Source of the DNA: Melastoma dodecandrum
Taxonomy: Eukaryota > Streptophyta > Magnoliopsida > Myrtales > Melastomataceae
Assembly: GCA_029817715.1 (NCBI GenBank)
Contig: JARUPY010000473.1
Span: 310,001-374,000 of the forward strand
Length of the DNA stretch: 64,000 nt
Direction of reading: 5' to 3'
Within the stretch, counting starts at the first letter, position 1; the number at the start of each line of letters is the position of its first letter. Under the pieces are notes generated by a model. The model was not told where the DNA came from. It worked only from the letters and a program-made list of their open reading frames with translations, and ran no database searches. Below, piece by piece: positions 46,327 through 57,158 of the stretch. A program made the position numbers and the translations under genes.

Positions 46327-46733
46327 GACGTCGACGAGTCAGACAAAGACACAATAGAGCACATCACCAACAACAAGGTCGCAAACTAGAAGAACTCCTC
46401 TAATTTGAGGCGCCCCCTCTTTCCCCCCGCGGATTCAAACGCAGGCATTGTGGAAATCAACCGAGTTAATAGGGGGAGGGGGAAGTATTTGGAGGGCTTA
46501 CCGAGTCCTCCTCGTGGGGGAGCGAGGCGGTGGCGGGGGAGAAGCCGAAGGGCCTCCCCCTTCGATCGAGGGAGGCGAAGCCCAAGGAGAAGCAGAGAGA
46601 GGGAGGGCGCACGCACGGGAAGCAGGGGAGGAGGAGCGAGGAGGAGTAGCGGTCGTCGTCGTGGATGAAAGGAAGAAGGGTTAAAATGGGGACGGTAATT
46701 GAGGAAGAGGAAGGACTCGGTCGCGGTGGCCAT

Positions 46734-48374
46734 CCTTGGTTCGAGACTTCTTCTTCCTGCTTTGTTGCTGAAGAAATAGGTGGGGGCGAGGCTTCCGAGA
46801 GAGAGAGAAAGAGAGAATCCAAAAAACCAAAGCTGACGGACACGACGACACACAGCCACCGGCCCTCCCGAAGGAAATCCCGTATTTCAGTCTCGTCTCC
46901 TCCTGCGGACACTAACAGATGTTGTCGGTTACACCACCGAGTTCCCCCGCAAACAAAAATTTTAGCTCAACTTGATTCCCCATATCAAAACACACCCCCA
47001 AGCCAAGAATCTCACTACTCTCCACGAAGAAGGAAGGCACCCCCTGAAGTATTCATCCCTTCCTCGACTCTCGGTTAAATCCCACGACGAATCTGTATGC
47101 GATGCCGGCATTTGACAAACCCGGGGGCAGAGGCATGCTGCCGTGATGGCTATAACAATCACAAGTCAAAGCAACTATATCAGAGGTCCCATTTGCGACC
47201 ATCGGGACTGGTGTTTCGCAGCAGATCCTCCACTTTTATTGGAACGGTGAAAACCAAAATCCATGTAAGTCTAGTTGAATACTTCATCTACGTCAATCAG
47301 TTTTAGGATGAATATGTTATTTCGACGGATCCGATATTACTAACACAGTATCAGGGCACCCAAACGATGCAAACCTGGAGATATATAGACATTGTCCATT
47401 AGAAGTAAGCAGGGGCACCAGCACGTTGAGGTTTTGCCGGTCGGGGAAGTGCCAGAGGGCCTGGGACATCGGTTTAAACGCCCAGCGTATAAGAGGAGGA
47501 ATCAAATAGCAAGATGACTAAATTTCGTTGATATCATCATCTAAACACAAATTTCCCAGATCGAACACCTTTAAGCTCGTTAGTAGTTTTGTAATTCGAA
47601 CGCGTCGGTAAGTAGGTAATCTTCTAATGGCCTAATCTATCTTGGTATAGCGGATGCACTAAATATTTGCTAGGGTGGATTAGGTTTCTGTTGTAGCACA
47701 ACCGAATTCACAATAATGCTTTTGCAGCCTAACCAAACCAATAACCTTCCTGATTAATTAAGTATAAAAGCAGCGACTTACATGCTCAGTGGGTCTCTCT
47801 CCATGCCCTTCGACATTAAATCTAGCATAACCCCACAATATCCGGCAAGAGGTTATTCCGACCGACCGACGACTTGACCTGCAGTCCCCCAGTCCACGAG
47901 GAAGAAGAATTAGTTCCCCTCCGAATCTGCTCTCTCGACGACATCCTTAAGCAGCAGCGTCAAGTTCACGGGGCCAAGGAATTGGATGTTTAGGACCATT
48001 TTCTTTTCTCTACTTCTTTGACAGCTAAAGCCGGCCTTGTAGTAGGGGAATCCATCCATGGAAGGAGGAAGAACGGTCCCGGGTATTCGGATAACATCTC
48101 CCAATTCTCATCAACTCTAACAACTTACTATGATCCAAGCTTGCTTTTTTTCTTTTCTTCCTTATCCTTGGCTTACTCAGAAAGTAGGGAAAGAGATGCT
48201 TCTCCCTTCCTCGTTGAATATGAACGTCCATTTCTAGCTGGAATCTTACCCAACATTTCATGCTTTTTTTTTTCTCTTTTCCATTGCCAAAACCCTCAGC
48301 CCATAATATCTGTTTGCCAGCTTTTTCCTCGCTCTTTTACAAGTACCCTTTTCGTCATCCGCGGTCGCTCGGAA
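46734..48374. other. Divergent spacer between FAX-like and RING-H2 genes
   Basis: Should hold both promoters. GC-rich near 46734-46900 (FAX leader side). A TATA-like AGTATAAAAGC lies at ~47761. Minus-strand codons at 47317-47505 look protein-like but match no family I know. CT-rich leader before 48375. Confidence 0.35.
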
Positions 48375-48953
48375 ATGAATATCCCTCGCCGGCGTTTGCT
48401 CAACGTGCCCCCTCCATCTTCTGCCAATATCAAGCAGCCCAACCAGACGGATCAAAGGGGTGCGCCCGGGGGCGGAGACACCTATGCTAGTGAGACGAAC
48501 TTCGACACGAACATGGTGATCATCCTCGCGGCACTGCTCTGCGCGCTAATATGCGCTCTGGGGCTGAACTCAATCGTGCGGTGCGCGATGCGGTGCGGCA
48601 GGAGGTTTGCGCTGGAGACACCTGAGCAGGCTGCAGTGAGGCTAGCGACCACTGGACTCAAGAAGCGGGACCTGAGGAAGATACCTGTGGCGGTTTACAG
48701 ATCGGGAGGGAACCCGGGTCCCCCGGCAGCGGCCACGGAGTGCCCCATCTGCCTGGGGGAGTTCCTTGATGGGGAGATGGTGAGGGTGCTCCCAGAATGC
48801 TACCACGGGTTCCACGTGAGGTGCATAGACACATGGCTAGCATCTCACTCTTCGTGCCCGAATTGCAGGCACTCGTTGCTCGAGAGAGGAAGCACTAGCG
48901 CCACGGCAAGGGTGGCCGCGACTGTGGACATGGTAAACGTGGTTGTGAGTTAG
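48375..48953 (+). CDS. RING-H2 E3 ubiquitin ligase, ATL type, intronless
   Basis: 192 residues from ATG 48375; the longer open frame upstream is poly-Phe/Ser leader without features. A membrane segment lies at ~47-70 ([20 protein letters not shown]). The GLD-like motif region is [14 protein letters not shown] (~96). The RING-H2 domain is at ~120-165: CPIC, then the C-x-H-x2-H ligands in [10 protein letters not shown], the DTWL residues after them and CPNC. ATL proteins are membrane-anchored E3 ligases that pass ubiquitin from E2 to targets and often respond to stress or elicitors. Absence of introns and a single N-terminal membrane helix are typical. The closest named relatives would be ATL73-80-like, but I do not assign one. 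Confidence 0.9.
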   Translation: MNIPRRRLLNVPPPSSANIKQPNQTDQRGAPGGGDTYASETNFDTNMVIILAALLCALICALGLNSIVRCAMRCGRRFALETPEQAAVRLATTGLKKRDLRKIPVAVYRSGGNPGPPAAATECPICLGEFLDGEMVRVLPECYHGFHVRCIDTWLASHSSCPNCRHSLLERGSTSATARVAATVDMVNVVVS

Positions 48954-50024
48954 ATAGGGAGGCCATCCTTGTTTTGGCTTTGCCTTCTCCAAAGTTTAGG
49001 AAGTACGAAAGCAGGATGTGATCAGACTCGAACCGTTGTGATGTTGAGGGGCTGTACCTAAGTGCTAAGACTCCCATTTGCTTTGGCCGTGTTACTCGAC
49101 ATTTCGTGATAGTCAAAATATTTTACGTTTCACGATATATTCGACTATACTCACAAAATTCGAAAATTTTTCCATTGAAATTCTACCAATTCCTCCGACT
49201 ACCACCTTAATCAAACACACCCCAGCGGATGAAATCAAGTCACGCCTGGATCAGGTAAAAAAAAAATAAACCAGCAATTAGAGGAGTAGCCTAGGCTATA
49301 TATATTAGACTGGACTCTTTTTTCTATTCGAGCTGGCAGTGGCGAATGGTTTCACTATCGGTTTTACTAAACTTAACTGGGCTCTGATATGATGTTAGAA
49401 ATCGTGGTCGGAGTTCCACTTTACCTAAAAGCTAACAATTAGACGAAAGACCTCGAATCTGTTTAAGAATTTTACTCGGACTTTTCCTATCCGACATGTA
49501 ACTATTTTAAAATAGAGTCATTCCAATTCGTACCAAACAACCCAAATGATGATTACGATGACGATAAGACATATATAATCACGTGATCCATTAAAAGAAG
49601 TCCGATTTCTCAGCTCATAATTAAAAAAGAAAGGGGATGGGGGAAAGAGGAGACGACAGCGAATGAAATGAAGAAACCAATTTAAGCAAAAATTATTTGT
49701 ACCCCAACCACCACCATATCCCAACTTTCTTTTATTTTCCTTTTCTTTTTCTGGTTTGGACATGTTTTGTGTGTTGTTTGCCCGGAAGACCCAACAAAAC
49801 GAGCAGTGGGCTCGTCGGACCCTACGGGAATGTCCGATATCCCAAAAGATCCTTTCTTAAAGTCTCCCCCGGTTCTTCGTTCCCATGGGGGAACCAAAAT
49901 TCATTAGTCCCTTTTTCTTTTTAAAAAATTCACCACATTTACTACTAATCTCCTTGAAAACGTGATCTGAAATAGATGAAGGGAGTTGAATAGTCCCAGT
50001 CCCCCCCAAAATTTTAGAAGTTTG

Positions 50025-50285
50025 TTATTCGCTTGTAAAATAATTTACGAAATAAATTCGTAAAATTTAAAATTCGTCGAATAATAATGTTAAAAAATTT
50101 TGAGTTTAAAACTCCGACTTTCATTTGACACTAAATGGGTGGACGACGAGGATGTTATTTCATTATTTGTTTAAATTGTGAAAACTCGAAGAGTTCTTAA
50201 AAAAATAAATTCAAAGTTGTTGATACCGGTTAACGAATTTTAAATTTTACGTACCTAGTAAATTATTTTATGGATCAAAGCTGCC
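50025..50285. mobile_element. Inverted-repeat MITE, relative of the element at 46027-46326
   Basis: The left arm TGTAAAATAATTTACGAAATAAATTCGTAAAATTT and the right arm (inverted: CATAAAATAATTTACTAGGTACGTAAAATTT) pair, and both share AAAATAATTT and TAAAATTCGT with the 46027-46326 element. Borders and target duplication are not resolved. Confidence 0.5.
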
Positions 50286-50403
50286 GAACTTTATTGCAGG
50301 AGTGGAATAAGTGAAAGAAATATCGGAACGGTAGACACGTGTCGTCCGGACAAGCAACGGGGAAGTCATATTTACTACCAAAGTTTAATTGTCCAGAAAA
50401 ATA

Positions 50404-50424
50404 CTCTCTCTCTCTCTCTCTCTC
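50404..50424. repeat. CT microsatellite
   Basis: About ten CT units upstream of the kinase gene. Confidence 0.9.
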
Positions 50425-51141
50425 CCCCCTTTTCTTGGTTATTGAATGAGAAAGCAACAAACACCGGGAGTGAGAGAGTGGGGTCGTGGGATTTGATTGG
50501 ATTGGACACCAAACGACGAGAATAACTAAAACCCTGATCTCTCTCTCTTTCTCTCTCCGCTTTTTGCTTTTCTGAGAGGGGAGGGAATACCTTCTTCCTC
50601 TTCCTTCCTCCTTCTCAACGCTCCATTTCACACCCATCAACTACAACACGAGAACTGTGCTGTGCTACCCCTGTTTGATTCCCTTCTTCTTCTTTAGTTA
50701 TAGTGTTGAGGGCTTAGTTTGTTTCCTCTTTACTTCATCCCCACACTTTTCTTTAAAAAAAAGGAAGAAACATTTTTTCTATCCCTTTCTAGTTTCCCAT
50801 GTCTGTTTTTTATCACTTTCCTTTGTTTTGAAGTTTTTGGTTTTATTTTTTTGGTTTCCACTTTCTGGCTTTTGCATGCCCTTGTTGTTTGAGCAAAATA
50901 AAGGTGTCGCGTGGGTGGGGAATCGGTAAGTTGGGTCTTCTCCTCTGTTACTGAGGTTAAACGGTTTTCTGGGTGATGTGGGGTATAGGGAGGAAGAGAA
51001 GGATGATCGTGCTTGCTGGTTAGGACGGGGAAGGAACAGCCTGGGATTTGTTCCAGCTGGTTTAGGGGAGATGGAGAAGTCTGGGGGGAGTGTTTGAGAG
51101 AGGGGGGGGGGGGGTGTGTGTTTGTGGGTTAGATAGGTCGA

Positions 51142-51167
51142 GGGCTGTAACCATGGGCTGTAACCAT
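51142..51167 (+). repeat. 13-bp tandem duplication at the kinase start codon
   Basis: GGGCTGTAACCAT occurs twice in succession (51142-51154 and 51155-51167). Each copy ends in AT followed by G, so each supplies an ATG: 51153 and 51166. Confidence 0.9.
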
Positions 51168-51176
51168 GAGCTGTAG
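51153..51176 (+). CDS. Overlapping upstream ORF of the kinase (7 codons)
   Basis: ATG 51153 opens MGCNHEL and stops at TAG 51174-51176, beyond the main ATG at 51166 and in another frame. Ribosomes starting here would miss the kinase start, so it may lower translation. It owes its ATG to the 13-bp duplication. Confidence 0.6.
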   Translation: MGCNHEL

Positions 51177-53897
51177 CTTAGATTGTAGGGAAAGGCAGGA
51201 AAGCGGCAGGTTCGAGTATCAGGTCTCGAGGAGGTCGATTGAGGCCGAGCTAAGATCACTCATGCAGAATGGCTCGGTTGCTGCATCTCCGGCGGAGTCG
51301 TTGATAGACGATAGCTTGTTGGTCGATCCCAAGTCGTTGTTCATCGGGTCAAAAATTGGGGAAGGAGCTCACGGGAGGGTGTACGAAGGAAGGTATCTTT
51401 CTTCATGTTGATGTGTTTCGGTTAAGATTTCCGATTATGAAGAATGAGTCCCTTGTATTTCGCATGCCTTGCTTTCTGTTTGTATCCACGACAATCCATT
51501 GGCACTACCTTGAACATCGACTGAAACTGATTAATTAGGGTTGATCAATTTCTGATATATAGTAGATGCATAGAGCCTCAAGAAGTTAATGAAATCCGAA
51601 AATCCATATCCATGTTGTTGATTTCTATTCTCATATTGGAATAGTCTACCTTTGCCTTTTCATATTAGCAGATTGCCTGCCCATTTGGAATCGACTTTCT
51701 TTTGTTCTCCGATGAGTCGTTTGCTCTTGTTTTGCGTTGTTCTATTTGCACTTCTAAAACCATAACGGGTCTACTTGTTAGGCGTGTCTTGTTGAATGGT
51801 TATAGTCCAATGATGTCTCAGGTATGGAGATCACATTGTTGCAATTAAAGTTCTTAATTGTGGAAGTAACCTTGAAGAGAGGACTACACTTGAAAATCGC
51901 TTTGCCCGGGAAGTTAATATGATGTCAAGGATAAAGCATGAGAATCTTGTCAAGGTTTGGAATTCTTGGTTAATGTGTCGGAGTTGTATAAGTTTTACCA
52001 CTTTATACTCGATAATTCACACATTTACCTCCAATCTTGTAGTTCATCGGTGCTTGCAAAGAGCCTTTGATGGTCATTGTCACCGAGCTTTTGCCGGGAA
52101 TGTCCCTGAGGAAATATCTAACTAGCATACGGCCCAGAGCTCTGGACCTGGATGTATCCATAAAGTTTGCACTAGATATTGCTCGAGCCATGGATTGTCT
52201 TCATGCCAATGGAATCATTCACAGAGACCTTAAACCAGGTAAGGGAATGTGTGGTTTGCTAGTTTCTTTCTTTTTGAAGCATTTTCAATATCCCTTCACT
52301 GGGACTGAGGAAAGTCTATGCGAACTCTGTGTTCATATAATGTCTCGATCAGTGTGAATACTATTTTTTTGTTCTTGCAGATAATCTTTTACTCACTGCA
52401 AATCAGAAGTCCGTAAAGCTTGCGGATTTTGGTCTGGCAAGGGAAGAATCTGTGACTGAGATGATGACTGCTGAAACAGGAACCTATCGATGGATGGCAC
52501 CCGAGGTTTGTGTTGTTGCGATTGCGACATATTATTGTCAATATTGTTAGACGTTCCTCTTCCAAAGTTTTCTAATTACTGCCTTCTTTATTAGTTAATT
52601 TCGGTGGTTTCTTGTGCTTGAGACTTTGTTTTACCTCTTTAACGAAACAGTGGAACTTGTTGTCAACAAACTAGTTTAAATTAGGATTACCGTCGACTGT
52701 CTTTGTGATCTGAATGTTCGTTCCTCATCTTTGAGCATGCAGTGGTAGTTGAAAGATTTCTAACTTGCTGACATAATGAATGACATGGGATGCCATCTCT
52801 CTTTGCACATATTGTAAACCAACACATATATGCACTTAATTATCGAAATTTGGTGAAAGACATGTGGCCTGACGACAATGATAGCTATTGAAATCTTCCA
52901 GACTTCTAAGCTTCATTATCTCCATCTCTCTTGAGTGCCTTTTTGCTTTTGACTTGTCCACTCTGGTTTGAGTATTTCTAGTGTATCCTTCAGGTTGAAA
53001 AATACTATTAGCTCTCATCTAACAAAAACTTTTTAGAAAGTGAGCTCTCTTTGTATACTATCGTATTTTGGTGAAATTAATCCCTGTATGAGAAATGATG
53101 GTTTCTTAATCTGGAAAATTGGAGGCATAGAAGAAGGGTAATTTATTAATATTGATAGCTATTTTCGTTGTGTCATCCTCAGGGCAATAGTTGGCTGCTT
53201 TCTGTTGTTAATTTGATTTTTTGAGTTACATCTTTGTGTAACCACTGGTTTTCCATCTCTTTTGATTTGAACTTCCTTCGCACAGTTATATAGCACAGTG
53301 ACACTGCGTCAAGGCGAGAAGAAGCATTATAATAATAAAGTCGATGTCTATAGCTTTGGAATCGTCCTCTGGGAACTATTGACCAACAGGATGCCATTTG
53401 AAGGCATGTCCAATCTTCAGGCTGCCTATGCGGCTGCTTTTAAGGTTAGTAGATGGTGAAGTGTCCTCGGGTAAATTTCACATTTTAGCTGTAGCTTCTT
53501 CATTGATATCCCAACATTGTTTTCATAATAAATTTGGATTTGAACAGTTAGATGAATATCTAGCCGCATAAGGATTGACAACACATGTTTTGGTATATTG
53601 ATGTCCTTGCAGCAAGAGAGGCCTACTCTTCCGGAGGATATATCGCCGGATCTCGCCTTCATCATACAGTCTTGTTGGGTTGAGGATCCTAATATGAGGC
53701 CCAGCTTCAGTCAGATAATTCGAATGCTCAACACTTATCTCTTCACCCTTGTGCCACCTTCTTCGTCCATACAACAGTCCAACCAAGACGAGACATCAAC
53801 TGCAAGCAACATGACTCTGTCATCTGTGCGAGCAAAAGGGAAGTTTTCCTTTCTACGCCAAATTTTTACCGCAAAAAGAAGTAGAAATTCCCCATAA
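51166..53897 (+). CDS. Raf-like MAPKKK-type Ser/Thr kinase (group C, ATN1/HT1-like), six exons
   Basis: Exons 51166-51392, 51822-51954, 52043-52238, 52381-52505, 53286-53444, 53613-53897 give 374 residues. Kinase motifs in order: glycine loop [11 protein letters not shown] (~68), catalytic lysine in VAIKVL, HRDLKPDN (split by intron 3), DFG in [10 protein letters not shown], activation segment [29 protein letters not shown], and RPSFSQI near the end. HRDLKPDN with GTYRWMAPE is typical of plant Raf-like C-group kinases; relatives act in stomatal CO2, light and defence signalling. The C-terminal ~60 residues are Ser-rich and basic. All junctions keep frame. The main start is taken at 51166 because the earlier ATG at 51153 opens only a seven-codon frame. 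Confidence 0.93.
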
Positions 53898-54560
53898 CAC
53901 AGTTTTAAGGGCGCGGAGATTTTAGTGTTCAGCATTATGGATGGTGTTTGGTAATTCCTAAGGTACCTAAGTTAGCTTATCTCGGAAATTGTCACCGGTG
54001 GAGGATTGAAGCTTAGGACCTTTCAAGTTAGGTGCTTTTCTCTTGATTTTGTAGAGGATGCAAATTAGCAGCATCTTGCTATAACAGCCGCTGAAAAGAT
54101 TATTAGGTCGATAAAAGTGTCTTTCTACATGTACATATCCCTCAGTGATTTTGAAGAATTCACGGTACAGGCATATATAGCCTACGGGTTTTGAGCCGAA
54201 ATCTCTTCTTCGCTGGAATTGGTTCGTCGCTGTTGTGTGCAAGAACATGTCAATGTTTTGGCGTGGATGTAATAAGAAAATAGCACCAGACAGGGCGTGT
54301 TAATTAGAATCGTCTGTCACTAATCAGATTTCGTGGAAAGATCTTTTCTTCCATAATCACAAAAATAATGCATCTCGTTGATCCAACAAATAGAAATAAT
54401 CAGATATTAAAAATGCATATATTCCATCTAAAATCTGCATGAATTTGTGAATCTCTCGTCTTATCTGTAATATAATCTTTGCCCAACCTATAAATACCCC
54501 AGCGAAGGAGTGTGTGTTCTCAACTATCATCAGAGCGTGACATCGGTGAATACTACGAGC
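53898..54560. other. Kinase 3' region and promoter of the next RING gene
   Basis: No coding sequence recognised. Carries a TATA box at 54489-54496. Confidence 0.4.
54489..54496 (+). promoter_or_regulatory. TATA box of the RING-H2 gene at 54561
   Basis: TATAAATA lies 65 bases before the end of the leader, in the sequence CCTATAAATACC, a normal spacing for a short leader. Confidence 0.6.
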
Positions 54561-55040
54561 ATGAACGGCGAGATGTATCCTGCTCCGGGCGAGTTCGCTT
54601 CTCATGCCCCTGACCCTGCTGGCATTCAGTGCTTCGTTTTGGTCTACATCATTCTCGTGCCCGTGTGTTTTTTAGTCCTGTTGTACCTGCTCTTTTGTTG
54701 GTCTCGGCTTCGTGAGGACCATAAGGTCGAGGAGATTCAGATCGAGGATCCCGAGTTGGGGACGCTCAGGATCATCATGATCTCCAACGAGGGTCGTTCT
54801 TTGCAGCAGAGGATCGGGATGGTGGTGTTTTCTCGGGCCACAGGGACCCAGGGTTTGCCAGATGCAGAGGAAAGGCGAGGCGGAGGGAGCAACACCGTGT
54901 GCCCGATATGCTTGGAGGATTTCAAGGGCGGAGACGAGTGCAGGTCGGTCCCACGCTGCAGGCACGTTTATCACAGGGCTTGTCTGGCCGGATGGCTCCA
55001 GCAGAAGAGGCACTGCCCGGTTTGCCGATCACGAGTCTGA
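54561..55040 (+). CDS. RING-H2 membrane protein, ATL-like, intronless
   Basis: 159 residues from ATG 54561, the first ATG after the TATA box. A strong membrane segment at ~22-47 (FVLVYIILVPVCFLVLLYLL) is followed by a linker and the RING-H2 domain at ~112-156: CPIC, C and H ligands in RCRHVYHRAC, then HCPVC near the end. It would act as an E3 ubiquitin ligase at a membrane. The linker (EIQIEDPELGTLRIIMISNE) is not a typical GLD motif, so membership of the ATL family proper is less certain than for the gene at 48375. The protein ends just after the RING. Confidence 0.85.
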   Translation: MNGEMYPAPGEFASHAPDPAGIQCFVLVYIILVPVCFLVLLYLLFCWSRLREDHKVEEIQIEDPELGTLRIIMISNEGRSLQQRIGMVVFSRATGTQGLPDAEERRGGGSNTVCPICLEDFKGGDECRSVPRCRHVYHRACLAGWLQQKRHCPVCRSRV

Positions 55041-55546
55041 TTACCTCCCCGCGGAGTATTTTCAGTTAGTAAGATTCTGGCGATGCTTTATTTTCTCCGA
55101 TAAGAAACTATATTACACAGTGACGATTTAACAAATATCGATCGGGAAGTCTGATAAATCTGAAGTACATGAGATTTGTTGCTTTAGTAAGAATTCTATG
55201 TTTTCAAACAAAACACCAAACTCGATATTGAATTTATTGTAAATAATTGTTTTTAAAAATAAATTTGATGTTAAAAACATTAATTTTTTTTTAAATAAAA
55301 TTTATTAAGGAACAATCTTCTGAAAGTAATACCGGTTTCAAATCATGAAACCATTAATTAAAAGCCCAACAACCAACTAACCAAACCCACCATCAATCAA
55401 ATAAAAGAAAAAGCATTGGCCCAATTCCCTTTCTTCCTCGTACAGAACAACCATCGACGCGTGTCCTCCATTCATTGGTTCATTCGCTCTACTTAAGCAA
55501 CAGCACCCCGCCCAAACCCCCATCATCCTCAACGCCCCTAACCAAG
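55041..55546. other. Spacer before the nsLTP pair
   Basis: AT-rich to ~55370, then the promoter/leader of the first LTP gene. I see no clear TATA box. Confidence 0.4.
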
Positions 55547-56051
55547 ATGGCCCTCCCCTCCTCCCACTGTGTCCTTGCTTTAGCATTCACCGTTGCTGTG
55601 GCTGCAGCAGCCGCGCTGCCTCCGTCAACCCTCGCCAGCGACACTGCCCCGATCAACTGCGCTCAGGTGACGAGCAGCGTCGCCCCATGCATTCCTTACC
55701 TCACTAATCCCGGCGTTGCCCTGTTGACCCCCGGGTGCTGTAACGGGATCCGGGCGCTGGACGCCACCGCTCAATCCACCGCTGACCGTCAGAATGTCTG
55801 CCAGTGCCTCAAGTCGGCCGTCGAGTCGGTCCCCGGGATCAACTACGACTTTGCTTCCCAGCTGCCGTCACGTTGCGGGATCAACGCTGCCTTTACCATC
55901 AGCCCAACCACCGATTGCGACAGGTTCCTGAAAAGTTTCGCCTCGAAGTTCCTGCATGCTTAAGTGGTCGTTTTCGCCGAGGTCATTACACACGCTGCAT
56001 GCAAAGATCACCAATGTCTTCTGTTTTGTTTTGTTTTGCAGCGTGAAGTGA
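55547..56051 (+). CDS. Non-specific lipid-transfer protein, type 1 (first of two)
   Basis: Exons 55547-55923 and 56042-56051 give 128 residues ending in DCDSVK. A signal peptide covers about the first 27-34 residues (ALAFTVAVAAAAALPPSTLA). The eight-cysteine pattern is present: C in INCAQV, C in APCIPY, CC in PGCCNG, CxC in CQCLK, C in SRCGI and C in TDCD. Such small secreted proteins bind lipids in a hydrophobic tunnel and serve cuticle formation and defence. The intron at the last codons is the usual nsLTP1 position. If it is retained, translation continues to TAA at 55961-55963 with a different tail (RFLKSFASKFLHA). Confidence 0.9.
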
Positions 56052-57022
56052 AGCGCCGTGGAAGAAGATGCTATGTGGGGTGGGAAGACAAGAATAAGAT
56101 ATCTGCTTGCTTTAAGTTACTTTGGAGTGAGATGGTGTTAGTCCCAGTGTTGTGTTTGGGTGGGGGTTTGTTATTGTTGTCGGGTTCGTGATTTGTGGTT
56201 TTGTTGGTCTTCGTTTAATCTTCATTATTGTTAATGTCAAGGGTTTGGGTTTGGATGTTATGGAAAGACTTGTTTCTCTGAAATTTTGTTCCGGATTAAA
56301 GGACTTATTTCGAGTTTCAGTATCAACTCACGACAATCAGTTAAGTCAAGTCCGTCAATTAGAAATGATAGGTATCTCATGAGACTGTTACTTCAATTCG
56401 AATATGATATATGATAGGCGTCTCATCAGTCTGTTACTTAAATTCGAATATGATTTATGTTAGGCATATTACGAGACTGTTAGTTAAATACGAATATAAT
56501 TTCTCCAGATGAATCCTTGACGCTTCCTGAGTGCGTTGGAGTTGTGTGAGTTGGTCGTTTATTGCTAGGCCAGTTGTTAAGGAAGGCCCCCAGTTAACGA
56601 ACCATTCTTGTTGTTTGCCCAAAATCTCGACTCTTTCATTTGACCGGCTCTTAACCTATTCACGGCAACTGAACCCAAGACTGGGGCATGCTTTCGTGGC
56701 CTTATAATTGATAATACGTAGGATATCATGTTTTCGTTTAATAGTTCGAACTTCTCCGACAACAGTTATCATCGACTAGTGTACGACATTTACATCGTAT
56801 TTTTGATCGTGATAATTCATCGTACTCCTGATCGAGATAATTCCGATAATCAAGTTTAGAACGACGAAAACGGTGTAAGTATTTTAGTTGGTAGGGGATG
56901 GAATGATATGATTTTGCCACATGGGAGAGAAGGCATTCAATGCGAAAACACCCCCAACTCCCATCTAACTTCTCCTCCCCACCCCACTCCCGCACACCAT
57001 CTCAATAATTACTTTCCCCTTC

Positions 57023-57030
57023 CACGTGTC
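57023..57030 (+). promoter_or_regulatory. G-box / ABRE-type element
   Basis: CACGTGTC matches the ABA-responsive element core, 33 bases before the TATA box of the second LTP gene. ABA or stress control, common for LTP genes, is inferred only. Confidence 0.45.
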
Positions 57031-57055
57031 ACCCCCTCAGGCATCGGCCTCTCCC

Positions 57056-57062
57056 TATATAT
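57056..57062 (+). promoter_or_regulatory. TATA box of the second nsLTP gene
   Basis: CTATATATC, about 100 bases before ATG 57159. Confidence 0.6.
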
Positions 57063-57158
57063 CATCCCCCTTCTAACACACTCACTCTCATAAACACACC
57101 CCCACACTTCCACCACTTGTCTGCTTAGTCCGCCGGGGGAAGTTAAAAGCCCTATTCA

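Larger units (their letters stand above)
41275..46733 (-). pseudogene. FATTY ACID EXPORT 3-like chloroplast membrane protein gene, broken
   Basis: Inferred exons: 46733-46502 (transit-peptide-like, starting MATATESFLFLNYRP), 45835-~45452, 45229-45060, 41463-41417 and 41304-41275. Exon 2 encodes a Lys/Glu-rich helical region (KEAWQQTLAAFKEQALKMQ, KKAMVILRDTSEKLKIQAEK). Exon 3 encodes the Tmemb_14 membrane part (LLSVGGFLSFMLTGS, AIRFGIILGGTLLAL). Exons 4-5 give VITGIISLREIRLLLQ and RPSFVSFL. FAX proteins carry fatty acids across plastid membranes. Lesions: in-frame TAA at 45468-45470 (after GRDF, before LGIPY); the expected donor after that reads ATACAG rather than GT; frame loss at an A7 run (45087-45093, plus strand) in exon 3. 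Intron phases otherwise fit. Intron 3 is 3.6 kb and holds an LRR pseudogene. Confidence 0.7.
48954..51141. other. Intergenic and kinase leader
   Basis: AT-rich with an inverted-repeat element at ~50025-50285. From ~50400 the DNA is CT-rich and leader-like for the kinase gene, with a CT microsatellite (50404-50424). G-run at ~51102-51114. No other gene seen. Confidence 0.4.
56052..57158. other. Spacer between the nsLTP genes
   Basis: First LTP 3' UTR, then DNA with partly repeated segments near 56380-56490 (GAGACTGTTACTTCAATTCG and two similar units). The second LTP promoter lies at 57000-57070. Confidence 0.4.

Noticed and set aside
46405..47078. Plus-strand Arg/Gly-rich frames
   Set aside because: Antisense to FAX-like exon 1; composition follows GC-rich leader DNA.
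47317..47505. Minus-strand 62-codon frame with a protein-like look
   Set aside because: Briefly compared with NLP/RWP-RK segments from memory, but no defining motif is present; not supportable.
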